From NCBI GenBank assembly GCA_947650365.1, contig CANTAL010000003.1:1488001-1552000 (forward strand): a stretch of DNA of 64,000 bases. The letters run 5' to 3'. The notes under the pieces are model-generated. The model was given only the letters and a program-made list of their open reading frames with translations, was not told the origin of the DNA and made no database searches. This document shows, in pieces, positions 49,495 to 62,845 of this stretch; the stretch's first letter is position 1; the number at the start of each line of letters is the position of its first letter. Both the position numbers and the translations under genes were made by a program. This stretch comes from Chamaelirium japonicum. Lineage: Eukaryota; Streptophyta; Magnoliopsida; Liliales; Melanthiaceae.

Positions 49495-50110
49495 GATACA
49501 TTCGAATGGATTAGAATGGATCGTACGAATGAATTAGAATGGATATATTTATGCGAATGAATTAGAATGGATCGTGCGAATGAATTAGATTGAATAGTAC
49601 GAATGGATTAGAATGGATCGTACGAATGGATTAGAATGGATCGTACGAATGAATTAGAATGGATTGTACAAATGAATTAGAAAGGTTACATTTGTGAGAA
49701 TGAATTAGAATAGATCGTACGAATGAATTAGAATGGATCGTACGAATGGATTAGAATAGATCGGATCGTGCGAATGAATTAGAATGGATCATACGAATGG
49801 ATTAGAATGGATCGTACGAATGTAACCATTCTAATTCATTCGTACGATCCATTCTTATTCATTAGTATGATCCATTCTAATTCATTCCTACGATCTATTC
49901 TAATTCATTCGCTCGAATGTATCTATTCTAATTCATTCGTATGATCCATTCTAATTCGTTCATACGATCCATTTTAATTCATTCGTACGATCCATTCTAA
50001 TTTATTCGTACGATCCATTCTAATTCATTCGTACGATCTATTCTAATTCATTCGTACGATCCATTCTCATTCATTCTCACAAATATAACCTTTCTAATTC
50101 ATTTGTACGA
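49495..50110. repeat. Distant copy of the left-arm higher-order unit
   Basis: This segment repeats the order seen at 1-500 and 1630-2280: a TGGATATATTTATGCG joint, a GGTTACATTTGTGAG joint, the doubled GATCGGATCG joint (about 49759), then the switch to minus strand through GTACGAATGTAACC and a CGCTCGAATGTATC joint. It lies about 48 kb from those copies. This shows that the higher-order family has moved across the whole array as blocks. Confidence 0.75.
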
Positions 50111-53100
50111 TCCATTTTAATTCATTCGTACGATCCATTCTAATTTATTCGCACGAATATATCCATTCTAATTCATTCGTTCGATCCATTCTAATTCATT
50201 CGTACGATCCGTTCAAATTAATTCGCATGATCCATTCTAATTCATTCGTACGATCCATTCTAATTCATTCTCACGAATGTAACCTTTCTAATTCATTTGT
50301 ATGATCCATTCTAATTCATTCGTACGATCCATTCTAATCCATTCGTACGATCCATTCTGATCCATTCGTATGATCCATTCTAATTCATTCCTATAATCCA
50401 TTCTAATTCATTCGCACGAATGTATCCATTCTAATTCATTTGCATGATCCATTCTAATTCATTCCTATGATCCATTCTAATTCATTCGTACGATGCAATC
50501 TAATTCATTCGCACAAATGTATCTATTCTAATTCATTCGTACAAATGTATCCATTCTAATTCATTCATATGATCCATTCTAATTCATACGTACGATCCAT
50601 TCTAATTCATTTGTACGAATGTATCCATTCTAATTCATTCGCACGATCCATTCAAATTCATTCACACGATCCGTTCTAATTCTTTCGCACGATCCATTCC
50701 AATTCATTCGTATGATCCATTCTAATTCATTCGTACGATCCATTCTAATTCATTTGCATGAATGGATCCATTCTAATCCATTTGTACGATCCATTCTAAT
50801 TCATTCGTACGATCAATTCTAATTCATTCGCACGATCCATTCAAATTCATTCGTACGATCCATTCTAATTCATTCGTACAATACGTTCGTACGATCCATT
50901 CTAATGCATTCATTCGTACGAATGAATTAGAATGGTTACATTCGTGCGAATGAATTAGAATGGATCGTACGAATGAATTAAAATGGATATATTCGTACGA
51001 ATGAATTAGAACGGATCGTGCGAATGAATTAGAATGGATCGTACAAATGAATTAGAAAGGTTACATTTGTGAGAATGAATTAGATTGGATCATACGAATG
51101 AATTAGAATAGACCGTACGAATGAATTAGAATGGATCGTACGAAAAATTAGAATGGATCGTACGAATGAATTAGAATGGATCGTACGAATGAATTAGAAT
51201 GGATACATTCAAGCGAATAAATTAGAATAGATCGTAGGAATGAATTAGAATGGATCATACGAATGAATTAGAATGGATCGTGCGAATGAATTAGAATGGA
51301 TTGTACGAATGAATTAGAATTGATAAATTCGTGCGAATGAATTAGAAAGGATCGGACGAATGAATTAGAATGGATCATACGATTCATTCTAATTCATTCG
51401 TACGATCCATTCTAATGCATTCGTACGATTCATTCTAATTCATTCGCACGATCCATTCTAATTCATTCGTACGATCCATTCTAATTCATTCGCACGATCC
51501 ATTCTAATTCATTCGTACGATCCATTCTAATTCATTCGTATGATCCATTCTAACTCATTCCTACGATCTATTCTTATTCATTTGCTCAAATGTATCCATT
51601 CTAATTCATTCGTACGATCCATTCTAATTCGTTCATACGATCCATTCTAATTCATTCTCATGAATGTAACCTTTCTAATTCATTTGTATGATCCATTCTA
51701 ATTCATTCGTATGATCTATTCTAATTCATTCGAACGAATCCATTCTAATTCATTCGCACAATCCATTCTAATTCATTCGTACGATCCATTCTAATTCATT
51801 CGTATGATCCATTCTAACTCATTCGGTGGATCCATTCTAATTCATTCGTACGATCCATTCTAATTCATTCGCACGATCCATTCTAACTCATTCGTACGAT
51901 CCATTCTTATTCATTTGTACGATCCATTCTAATTTATTTGCACGAATATACGATCCATTCTAATTCATTCGCACGATCCATTCTAATTCATTCGTACGAT
52001 CCATTCTTATTAATTCATACGAACCATTCTAATTCATTCTGCACAATCCATTCTAATTCATTCGTACGATCCATTCTAATTCATTCGTATGATCCATTCT
52101 AACTCATTCGCTCGAATGTATCCATTCTAATTCATTCGTACGATCCATTCTAATTCATTCGCATGATCCATTCTAACTCATTCGGTGGATCCATTCTAAT
52201 TCATTCGTACGATCCAATCTAGTTCATTCGCTCGAATGTATCCATTCTAATTCATTCGTTCGATCCATTCTAATTCATTCGTACGATCCATTCTAATTCA
52301 TTCGCAGGAATGTAACCATTCTAATTCATTCGTACGATCCATTCTAATTCATTCGCACGATCCATTCTAATTCATTCACACAAATGTATCCATTCTAATT
52401 CATTCGTTCGATCTATTCTAATTCATTCGCATAAATATATCCATTCTAATTCATTCGCATAAATATATCCATTCTAATTTATTCGTACAATCCATTCTAA
52501 TTCATTCGCATGATCCATTCTAATTCATTTGTACGATCCATTCTAATTCATTTGTATAATCCATTCTAATTCTTTCATATGATCCATTCTAATTCATTCG
52601 CACGAATGTATCCATTCTACTTCATCCGTACAATCCATTCTAATTCATTCGCACGATCCATTCTAATTCATTCGTACGATCCATTCTAATTCATTCGCAC
52701 GAATGTAACCATTCTAATTCATTCGTACGATCTATTCTAATTCATTCCTACGATCTATTCTAATTCATTCGCACGAATGTATCTAATTCATTTGCACGAT
52801 CTATTCTAATTCATTCCTATGATCCATTCTAATTTATTCGTACGATCCATTCTAATTCATTCGCTCGAATGTATCCATTCTAATTCATTCGTACGATCCA
52901 TTCTAATTCATTTCTAATTCATTCGTACGATCCATTCTAATTCATTCGTACGATCCATTGTAATTCATTCATACAATCCATTCGGATTCATTCGCACAAA
53001 TGTATCCATTCAAATTCATTCGTATGATCCATTCTAATTAATTCGTACGATCCATTCTAATTCATTCTCACGAATGTAACCTTTCTAATTCATTCGTACG

Positions 53101-56100
53101 ATCCATTCTAATTCATTCGCACGATCTATACATTCATACGACTGAATTAGAATGGATCGTGCGAATTAATTTGAATGGATCGTACGAATGAATTTGAATG
53201 GATACATTTGTGCGAATGAATCTGAATGGATTATATGAATGAATTACAATGGATCGTACGAATGGATTAGAATGGATCGTACGAATGAATTACAATGGAT
53301 CATACAAATGAATTAGAAAGGTTACATTCATGAGAATGAATTAGAATGGATCATACGAATGAATTAGAATGGATCATGCGAATGAATTTGAATGGATCGT
53401 ACGAATGAAATAGAATGGATCGAACGAATGAATTAGAATGGATACATTCGAGCGTATGAATTAGAATAGATCGTAGGAATGAATTAGAATGGATCATACG
53501 TACGAATGAATAAGAATAGATTGTATGAATGAATTAGAATGGATACATTCTTGCGAATGAATTAGAATGGATCGTACGAATGAATTAGAACAAATCTTAC
53601 GAATGAATTAGAATGGATCGTACGAATGAATTAGAATGGATACATTTGTACGAATAAATTAGAATGGATTGTACGAATGAATTAGAATGGATACATTCTT
53701 ACGAATAAATTAGAATGGATCGTATATTTGTGCAAATGAATTAGAATGGATCATACGAATGAATTAGAATGCATCATGCGAATGAATTAGAATGAATCGT
53801 ACGAATGCATTAGAATGGATCGTACGAATGAATTAGAATGAATCGTACGATCCATTCTAATTCATTCGTCCGATCCATTCTAATTCATTCGCACGAATGT
53901 ATCCATTCTAATTCATTCGTACAATCCATTCTAATTCATTCGCACGATCCATTCTAATTCCTTCGTATGATCCATTCTAATTCATTCCTACGATCTATTC
54001 TAATTCATTCGCTTGAATGTATCCATTCTAATTCATTCGTTCGATCCATTCTAATTCATTCGTACGATCCATTCAAATTCATTCGCATGATTCATTCTAA
54101 TTCATTCGTACGATCCATTCTAATTAATTCTCACGAATGTAACTGTTCTAATTCATTTGTATGATCCATTCTAATTTATTCGTACGATCCATTCTAATCC
54201 ATTCGTACGATCCATTCTAATCCATTCATACGATCCATTCTAATCCATTCTTACGATCCATTCTAATTCATTATCACAAAGGTAACCTTTCTAATTCATT
54301 TGTACGATCCATTCTAATCCATTCGTACGATCAATTCTAATCCATTCGTACGATCCATTCTAATTCATTCGCACGAATGTAACCATTCTAATTCATTCGT
54401 ACGATCCTTTTTAATTCCTTCCTACGATCCATTCTAATTCATTCGCACGAATGTATCCATTCTAATTCATTTGCACGATCCATTATAATTCATTCCTATG
54501 ATCCATTCTAATCCATTTATACGATACATTCTAATTCATTCGCATGATCCATTCTAATTCAATCGTATGATCCATTCTAATTCATTCGCACAAATGTATC
54601 CATTTTAATTCATTCGTACGATCCATTCTAATTTATTCATACGATCCATTCTAATTCATTCGCACGATCCATTCTAATTCATTTGTACGATCCATTCTAA
54701 TTCATTCGCACGATCCATTCTAATTCATTTGTACGATCCATTCTAATTCATTCGCATGAATATATCTATTCTAATTCATTCGTATGATCCATTCTAATTT
54801 ATTCGCACGATCTATTCTAATTCATTCGTACGATCCATTCTAATTCATTCGTACGATCCATTCTAATTCATTCGCACGAATATATCATACGAATGAATTA
54901 GAATGGATCATGCGAATGAATTAAAATGGATCGTACAAATGAATTCGAATGGATCGTGCGAATGAATTAGAATGGATCGTACGAACGAATTAGAATGGAT
55001 CGTACGAACGAATTAAAATGGATCGTATGAACGAATTAGAATGGATCGTACGAATGAATTAGAATGGAGCATAGGAATGAATTAGAATGGATCGTGCAAA
55101 TGAATTAGAATGGATACATTCGTGCGAATGAATTAGAATGGATCGTAGGAATAAATTAGAATGGATCGTACGAATGAATTAGAATGGTTACATTCGTGCG
55201 AATGAATTAGAATGGATCGTACGAATGGATTAGAATTGATTGTACGAATGGATTATAATGGATCGTACGAATGAATTAGAATGGATCGTACAAATAAATT
55301 AGAAAGGTTACATTTGTGAGAATGAATTAGAATGGATCGTACGAATGAATTAGAATGGATCGTACGAATGGATTTGAATGGATCGTACGAATAGATTAGA
55401 ATGGATTAGAATGGATCATACGAATGAATTAGAACGGATCATACAAATGAATTAGAAAGGTTACATTCATGAGAATGAACTAGAATGGATCGTACGAATG
55501 AATTAGAATGGATCATGCGAATGAATTTGAATGGATCGTACAAATGAATAAGAATGGATCGTACGAATGAATTAGAATGGATCGTACGAATGTATCCATT
55601 CCAATTCATTCGTACGATCCATTCTAATTCGTTCATATGATCCATTCTAATTTGTTCGTACGTTCCATTCTAATTCATTCGCACGATCTATTCTAATTCA
55701 TTCGCACGATCCATTCTAATTCTTTCATATGATCCATTCTAATTTATTCGCACGAATGTATCCATTCTAGTTCATTCGTACGCTCCATTCTAATTCATTC
55801 GTACGCTCCATTCTTATTCATCGCACAAATGTATCCATTTTAATTCATTCGTACGATCTATTCTAATTCATTCGCACGATCGATTCTAATTCATTCGTAT
55901 GATCCATTCTAATTCATTCGTACGATCCATTCTAATTCTTTCGTACGATCTATTCTAATTCATTTGCACGATCTATTCTAATTCATTCGTACAATCCATT
56001 CTAATTTATTTGTACGATCCATTGTAATTTATTCGCACTATCCATTCTAATTCATTCGTATGATCCATTCTAATTCATTCTTACGATCCATTCTAATTCA

Positions 56101-58649
56101 TTCGTACAAATGTATCCATTCTAATTCATTCGTACGATCCATTCTAATTCATTCATACGATCTATTCTAATTCATTCGTACGATCCATTCTAATTTATTC
56201 GCACAAATGTATCCATTCTAATTCATTCGTATGATCCATTCTAATTCATTTGCACGATCCATTCTAATTCCTTTGTACGAATATATCCATTCTAATTCAT
56301 TCGCACGATCCATTCTAATTCATTCGCACGATCCATTCTAATTCATTCGTATGATCCATTCTAATTCGTTCGTACGATCCATTCTAATTCATTTGCATGA
56401 ATGTATCCATTCTAATTCATTCGTACGATCCATTCCAATTCATTCGTATGATCCATTCTAATTCATTCATGCAATCCATTCTAATTCATTCATACGATCC
56501 ATTCTAACTCATTCATACGATCCATTCTAATTCAGTCGCATGAATGTATGTATCCATTCTAGTACATCCGCACGATCCATTCTAATTCATACGTACAATC
56601 CAATCTAATTCATTCGCACGAATGTATCCATTCTAATTCATTCGTACGATCCATTCTAATTCATTCGTACAATGCATTCTAATCCATTCGTATGAATGAA
56701 TTAGAATGTATCGTACGAATGAATTAGAATGGTTCGTACGAATGAATTAGAATGGATCGTTCGAATGAATTACAATGGATCATAGGAATGAATTAGAATG
56801 GATCGTGCAAATAAATTAGAATGGATACATTCGTGCGAATGAATTAGAATGGATCATAGGAATGAATTAGAATGGATCGTACGAATGAATTAGAATGGTT
56901 ACATTCGTGCGAATGAATTAGAATGGATCGTATGAATGGATTAGAATGGATCGTACGAATAAATTAGAATGGATCGTACAAATGAATTAGAAAGGTTACA
57001 TTTGTGAGAATGAATTAGAATAGATCGTACGAATTAATTAGAATAGATCGTACGAATGGATTTGAATGGATCATACGAATGGATTTGAATGGATCGTGCG
57101 AATGAATTATAAATGGATCATACAAATGAATTAGAAAGGTTACATTTGTGAGAATGAATTAGAATGGATACATTTGTGTGAATGAATTAGAATAGATTAG
57201 AATGGATCGTACGAATGGATTAGAATCCATTCTAATTCATTTGTATGATCCATTCTAATTCATCGCACGATCCATTCTAATTCATTCGCTCGAATGTATC
57301 TATTCTAATTCATTCGTATGATCCATTCTAATGCATTCGTACGATCCATTCTAATTCATTCGTACGATCCATTCTAATTCATTCAGACAAGTGTATCCAT
57401 TCAAATTCATTCGTACGATCCATTCTAATTCGTTCGTACGATCCATTCTAATTCATTTGCACGACCCATTCTAATTCATTCCTATGATCCATTCTAATTC
57501 ATTCGTACGATCCATTCTAATTCATTCGCTCGAATGTATCCATTCTAATTCATTCGTACGATCCATTCTAATTCATTCGTACGATCCATTCTAATTCATT
57601 CGCACAAATGTATCCATTCTAATTTATTCGTACGATCCATTCTAATTCATTCACACGATCCATTCTAATTCATTCGCACGATCCATTCTAATTCATTCGT
57701 ACGATCCATTCAAATTCATTCGTACGATCCATTCAAATTCATTCGTACAATGCAATCTAATTCATTCGCACAATTATATCAATTCTAATTCATTCGTACA
57801 ATGCGTTCTAATCCATTCTTACGATCCATTATATTGCATTCGTACGATCCATTCTAATTCATTCATACGATCCATTCTAATTCATTCGTATGATCCATTC
57901 TAATTCATTCGCACGAATGTATCCATTCTAATTCATTCCTACGATCCATTCTAATTCATTCGCACGATCCATTCTAATTCATTCGTACGATCCATTCTAA
58001 TTCATTCGCATGAATATATCTATTCTAATTCATTCGTATGATCCATTCTAATTTATTCGCACGATCTATTCTAATTCGTTCGCTCGAATGTATCCATTCT
58101 AATTCATTCGTACGATCCATTCTAATTCGTTTATACGAACCATTCTAATTCATTTGTACGATCCATTCTAATTCATTTGATGAATGTATCCATTCTAATT
58201 TATTCGTACGATCCAGTCTAATTCATTCGTACGATCCATTCTAATTCTTTCGCACGAATATATCCATTCTAATTCATTCGTACGATCCTTTGTAATTCAT
58301 TCGCACGATCCATTCTAATTCTTTCATATGGTCCATTCTAATTCATTCGCACGAATGTATCCATTCTAGTTCATTCGTACGATACATTCTAATTCATTCC
58401 TACGATCCATTCTAATTCATTCGCACGAATGTATCCATTCTAATTCATTCGTATGATCCATTCTAATTCATTCCTACGATCTATTCTAATTCATTCGCTC
58501 GAATGTATCCATTCTAATTCATTCGTTCGGTCCATTCTAATTCATTCGTACGATCCATTCAAATTCATTCGCATGATCCATTCTAATTCATTCTCACGAA
58601 TGTAACCTTTCTAATTCATTTGTATGATCCATTCTAATTCATTCGTACG

Positions 58650-61600
58650 ATACATTTGTGCGAATGAATTAGAATGGATCGTAGGAATGAATTAGAATGG
58701 ATCGTGCTAATGAATTAGAATGGATCGTGCAAATGAATTAGAATGGATCGTACGAATGAATTATAATAGATCGTAGGAATGAATTAGAATGGATCGTGCG
58801 AATGAATTAGAATGAATCGTACGAATGAATTAGAAAGGTTACATTTGTGAGAATGAATTAGAATGGATCGTACGAATGAATTAGAATGGATCGTACTAAT
58901 GAATTAGAATGGATCGTGCGAATGAATTAGAATGGATCATACAAACGAATTAGAAAGGTTACATTCGTGAGGATAAATTAGAATGGATCGTACGAATGAA
59001 TTAGAAAGGTTACATTCGTGAGAATGAATTAGAATGGATCGTACGAATGAATAAGAATGGATCGTACGAATGAATTAGAATGGATACATTCGAGCGAATG
59101 AATTAGAATGGATCATACGAATGAATTAGAATGGATCAAACGAATGAATTAGAATGGATACATTCGAGCGAATGAATTAGAATAGATCGTAGGAATGAAT
59201 TAGAATGGATCATACGAATGAATTAGAATGGATCTTGCGAATGAATTAGAATGGATTGTACGAATGAATTGGAATGGATCGTACGAATGGATTAGAACGC
59301 ATTGTACAAATGAATTAGAATAGATCGTACGAATGAATTAGAATAGATCGTATGAATGAATTAGAATGGATCGTATGAATAAATTAGAATGGATCGTGCG
59401 AATGAATTAGAATGGATCGTACGAATGAATTAGAATGGATCCACCGAATGAATTAGAATGGATCATATCAATGAATTAGACTGGATAGTACGAATGAATT
59501 AGAATGGATACATTCGAGCGAATGAATTGGAATGGATCGTACGAATGAATTAGAATAGATCATAGGAATGAATTAGAATGGATCGTGCAAATGAATTAGA
59601 ATGGATACATTCGTGCGAATGAATTAGAATGGATCGTAGGAATGAATTAGATTGGATCGTACGAATGGATTAGAATGGATCGTACGAATGAATTAGAATG
59701 GATCGTACGAATGGATTAGAATGGATACATTCGAGCGAATGAATTAGAATGGATCGTACGAATGAATTAGAATGGATCATAGGAATGAATTAGAATGGAT
59801 CGTGCAAATGAATTAGAATGGATACATTCGTCCGACTGAATTAGAATGGATCGTAGGAAGGAATTAAAATGGATTAATGGTTACATTCGTGCGAATGAAT
59901 TAGAATGGATCGTACGAATGAATTAGAATTGATCGTGCGAATGAATTAGAATTGATCATACAAATGAATTAGAATGGATCGTACGAATGGATTAGTACGA
60001 ATGAATTAAAATGGATTAGAATGGCTCGTACGAATGAATTAGAATGGATCGTACGAATGGATTAGAATGGATCGTACGAATAGATTAGAATGGATCGTAC
60101 GAATGGATTAGAACGCATTGTACGAATGAATTAGAATAGATATATTTGTACGAATGAATTAGAATGGATCGTACGAATGGATTAGAATGGATCGTGCAAA
60201 TAAATTAGAATGGATCGTACGAATGAATTAGAATGGATCATACAAATGAATAAGAATGGATTGTACGAATGAATTAGAAAGGTTACATTCGTGCGAATGA
60301 ATTAGAATGGATCGTACGAATGGATTAGAATGGATCGTACGAATGAATTAGAATGGATCGAACGAATGAATTAGAATTGATCGTACGAACGAATTAGAAT
60401 GGATCGTATGAATGAATTAGAATGGATCATACGAATGAATTAGAATGGATACATTCGTGCGAATGAATTAGAATGGATCATACGAATGAATTAGAATGTA
60501 TCGTACGAATGAATTAGAATGGATCGTACGAATGAATTGGAATGGATTGTGCGAATGAATTAGAATGGATCGTATGAATGAATTAGAATGGTTACTTTCA
60601 TGCGAATTAATTAGAATGGATCATACGAATGGTTTAGAATGGATCGTACGAATGGATTAGAATGGATCATACGAATGAATTAGAATAGATACATTCGTGC
60701 GAATGAATTAGAATGGATCGTAGGAATAAATTAGAATGGATCGTACGAATGAACTAGAATGGATACATTCGTGCGAATGAATTTGAATGGATCATATGAA
60801 AGAATTAGAATGGATCGTGCGAATGAATTAGAAAGGATCGTACGATTGAATTAGAATGGATCGAACGAATGAATTAGAATGGATACATTCGAGCGAATGA
60901 ATTAGAATAGATTGTAGGAATGAATAAGAATGAATTAGAATGGATCGTATGAATGAATAAGAATGGATCGTACGAACGAATTAGAATGGATCGTGCGAAT
61001 GAATTAGAATGAATCGTACGAATGCATTAGAATGGATCGTACGAATGAATTAGAATGGATACATTTGTGCGAATGAATTAGAATGGATCGTGCGAATAAA
61101 TTAGAATGGATCGTACGAATGAATTAGAATGGATATATTTTTGCGAATGAATTAGAATGAATCGTACGAATGCATTAGAATGGATCATACGAATGGATTA
61201 GAATGGATCGTACGAATGAATTAGAATGGATCGTACAAATGAATTAGAAAGGTTACATTTGTGAGAATGAATTAGAGTGGATCGTACGAATGAATAAGAA
61301 AGGATCATACGAACGAATTAGAATGGATCGTACGAATGAATTAGAATGGATCGTACGAATGAATTAGAATGGATCACATGAATGAATTAGAATGGTTATA
61401 TTCGTGCGAATGAATTAGAATTGATCGTACGAATGGATTAGAATGGATCGTACGAATGGATTAGAACGCATTGTACGAATAAATTAGAACAGATACATTT
61501 GTGCGAATGAATTAGATTGCATCATATGAATGAATTAGAATGGATCGTACGAATGAATTAGAATGGATCGAACGAATGAATTAGAATGGATACATTCGAG

Positions 61601-62845
61601 CGAATGAATTAGAATAGATCGTAGGAATGAATTAGAATGGATCGTACAAATGAATTAGAAAGGTTACATTTGTGCGAATGAATTAGAATGGATCGTATGA
61701 ATGAATAAGAATGGATCGTACGAATTAATTAGAATGGATCGTGCGACTGCATTAGAATGAATCGTACAAATGCATTAGAATGGATCGTACGAATGAATTA
61801 GAATTGATACATTCGTGCGAATGAATTAGAATGGATCGTACGAATGAATTAGAATTGATACATTCGTGCGAATGAATTAGAATGGATCGTAGGAATGAAT
61901 AAGAATGGATCGTACGAAGGAATTAGAATGGTTACATTTGTGCGAATGAATTAGAATGGATCGTACGAATGGTTTAGAATGGATCGTATGAATGGATTAG
62001 AATGGATCGTTCGAATGAATTAGAATGGATCGTATAAATGAATTAGAAAGGTTACATTTGTGAGAATGAATTAGATTGGATCGTACGAACGAATTTGAAT
62101 GGATCGTATGAACGAATTAGAATGGATCGTACGAACGAATTAGAATGGATCGTACGAATGAATTAGAATGGATCATATGAATGAATTAGAATGGTTACAT
62201 TCGTGCGAATGAATTAGAATGGATCGTACGAATGGATTAGAATGGATCGTGCGAATGTATTAGAACGCATTGTACGAATGAGTTAGAATAGAAACATTTG
62301 TACGAATGAATTAGAATGGATCGTACGAATGAATTAGAATAGATCATACGAATGAATTAGAATGGATCGAACGAATGAATTAGAATGGATACATTCGAGC
62401 GAATGAATGAGAATAGATCGTAGGAATGAATAAGAATGGATCATACGAATGAATTAGAATGGATCGTGCGAATGAATTAGAATGGATTGTACGAATGAAT
62501 TAGAATGGATACATTCGAGCGAATGAATTAGAATGGATCGTACGAATGAATTAGAATGGATCATAGGAATGAATTAGAATGGATCGTACGAATGGATTAG
62601 AACCATTGTACGAATGAATTAGAATTGATCGTACAAATGATTTAGAATGGATACATTCGTGCGAATGAATTAGAATGGATCGTACGAATGAATTAGAATG
62701 GATCGTGCGAATGAATTAGAATGGATAGTGCGAATGAATTAGAAGGGATCGTACGAATGAATTAGAATAGATCCATCGAATGAGTTAGAATGGATCATAC
62801 GAATGAATTAGAATGGATCGTACGAACGAATTAGAATGAATCGTA
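58650..62845 (+). repeat. Long plus-strand satellite block (4.2 kb)
   Basis: About 180 monomers in one orientation, entered at GTACGATACATTTGTGCGAATG near 58650 and left at the palindromic AATCGTACGATCC joint near 62845. A recurring GATTAGAACGCATTGTACG variant (about 59285, 60105, 61455 and 62265) hints at a further higher-order period, irregularly spaced at 0.8-1.35 kb. Nothing but satellite is present. Confidence 0.88.
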
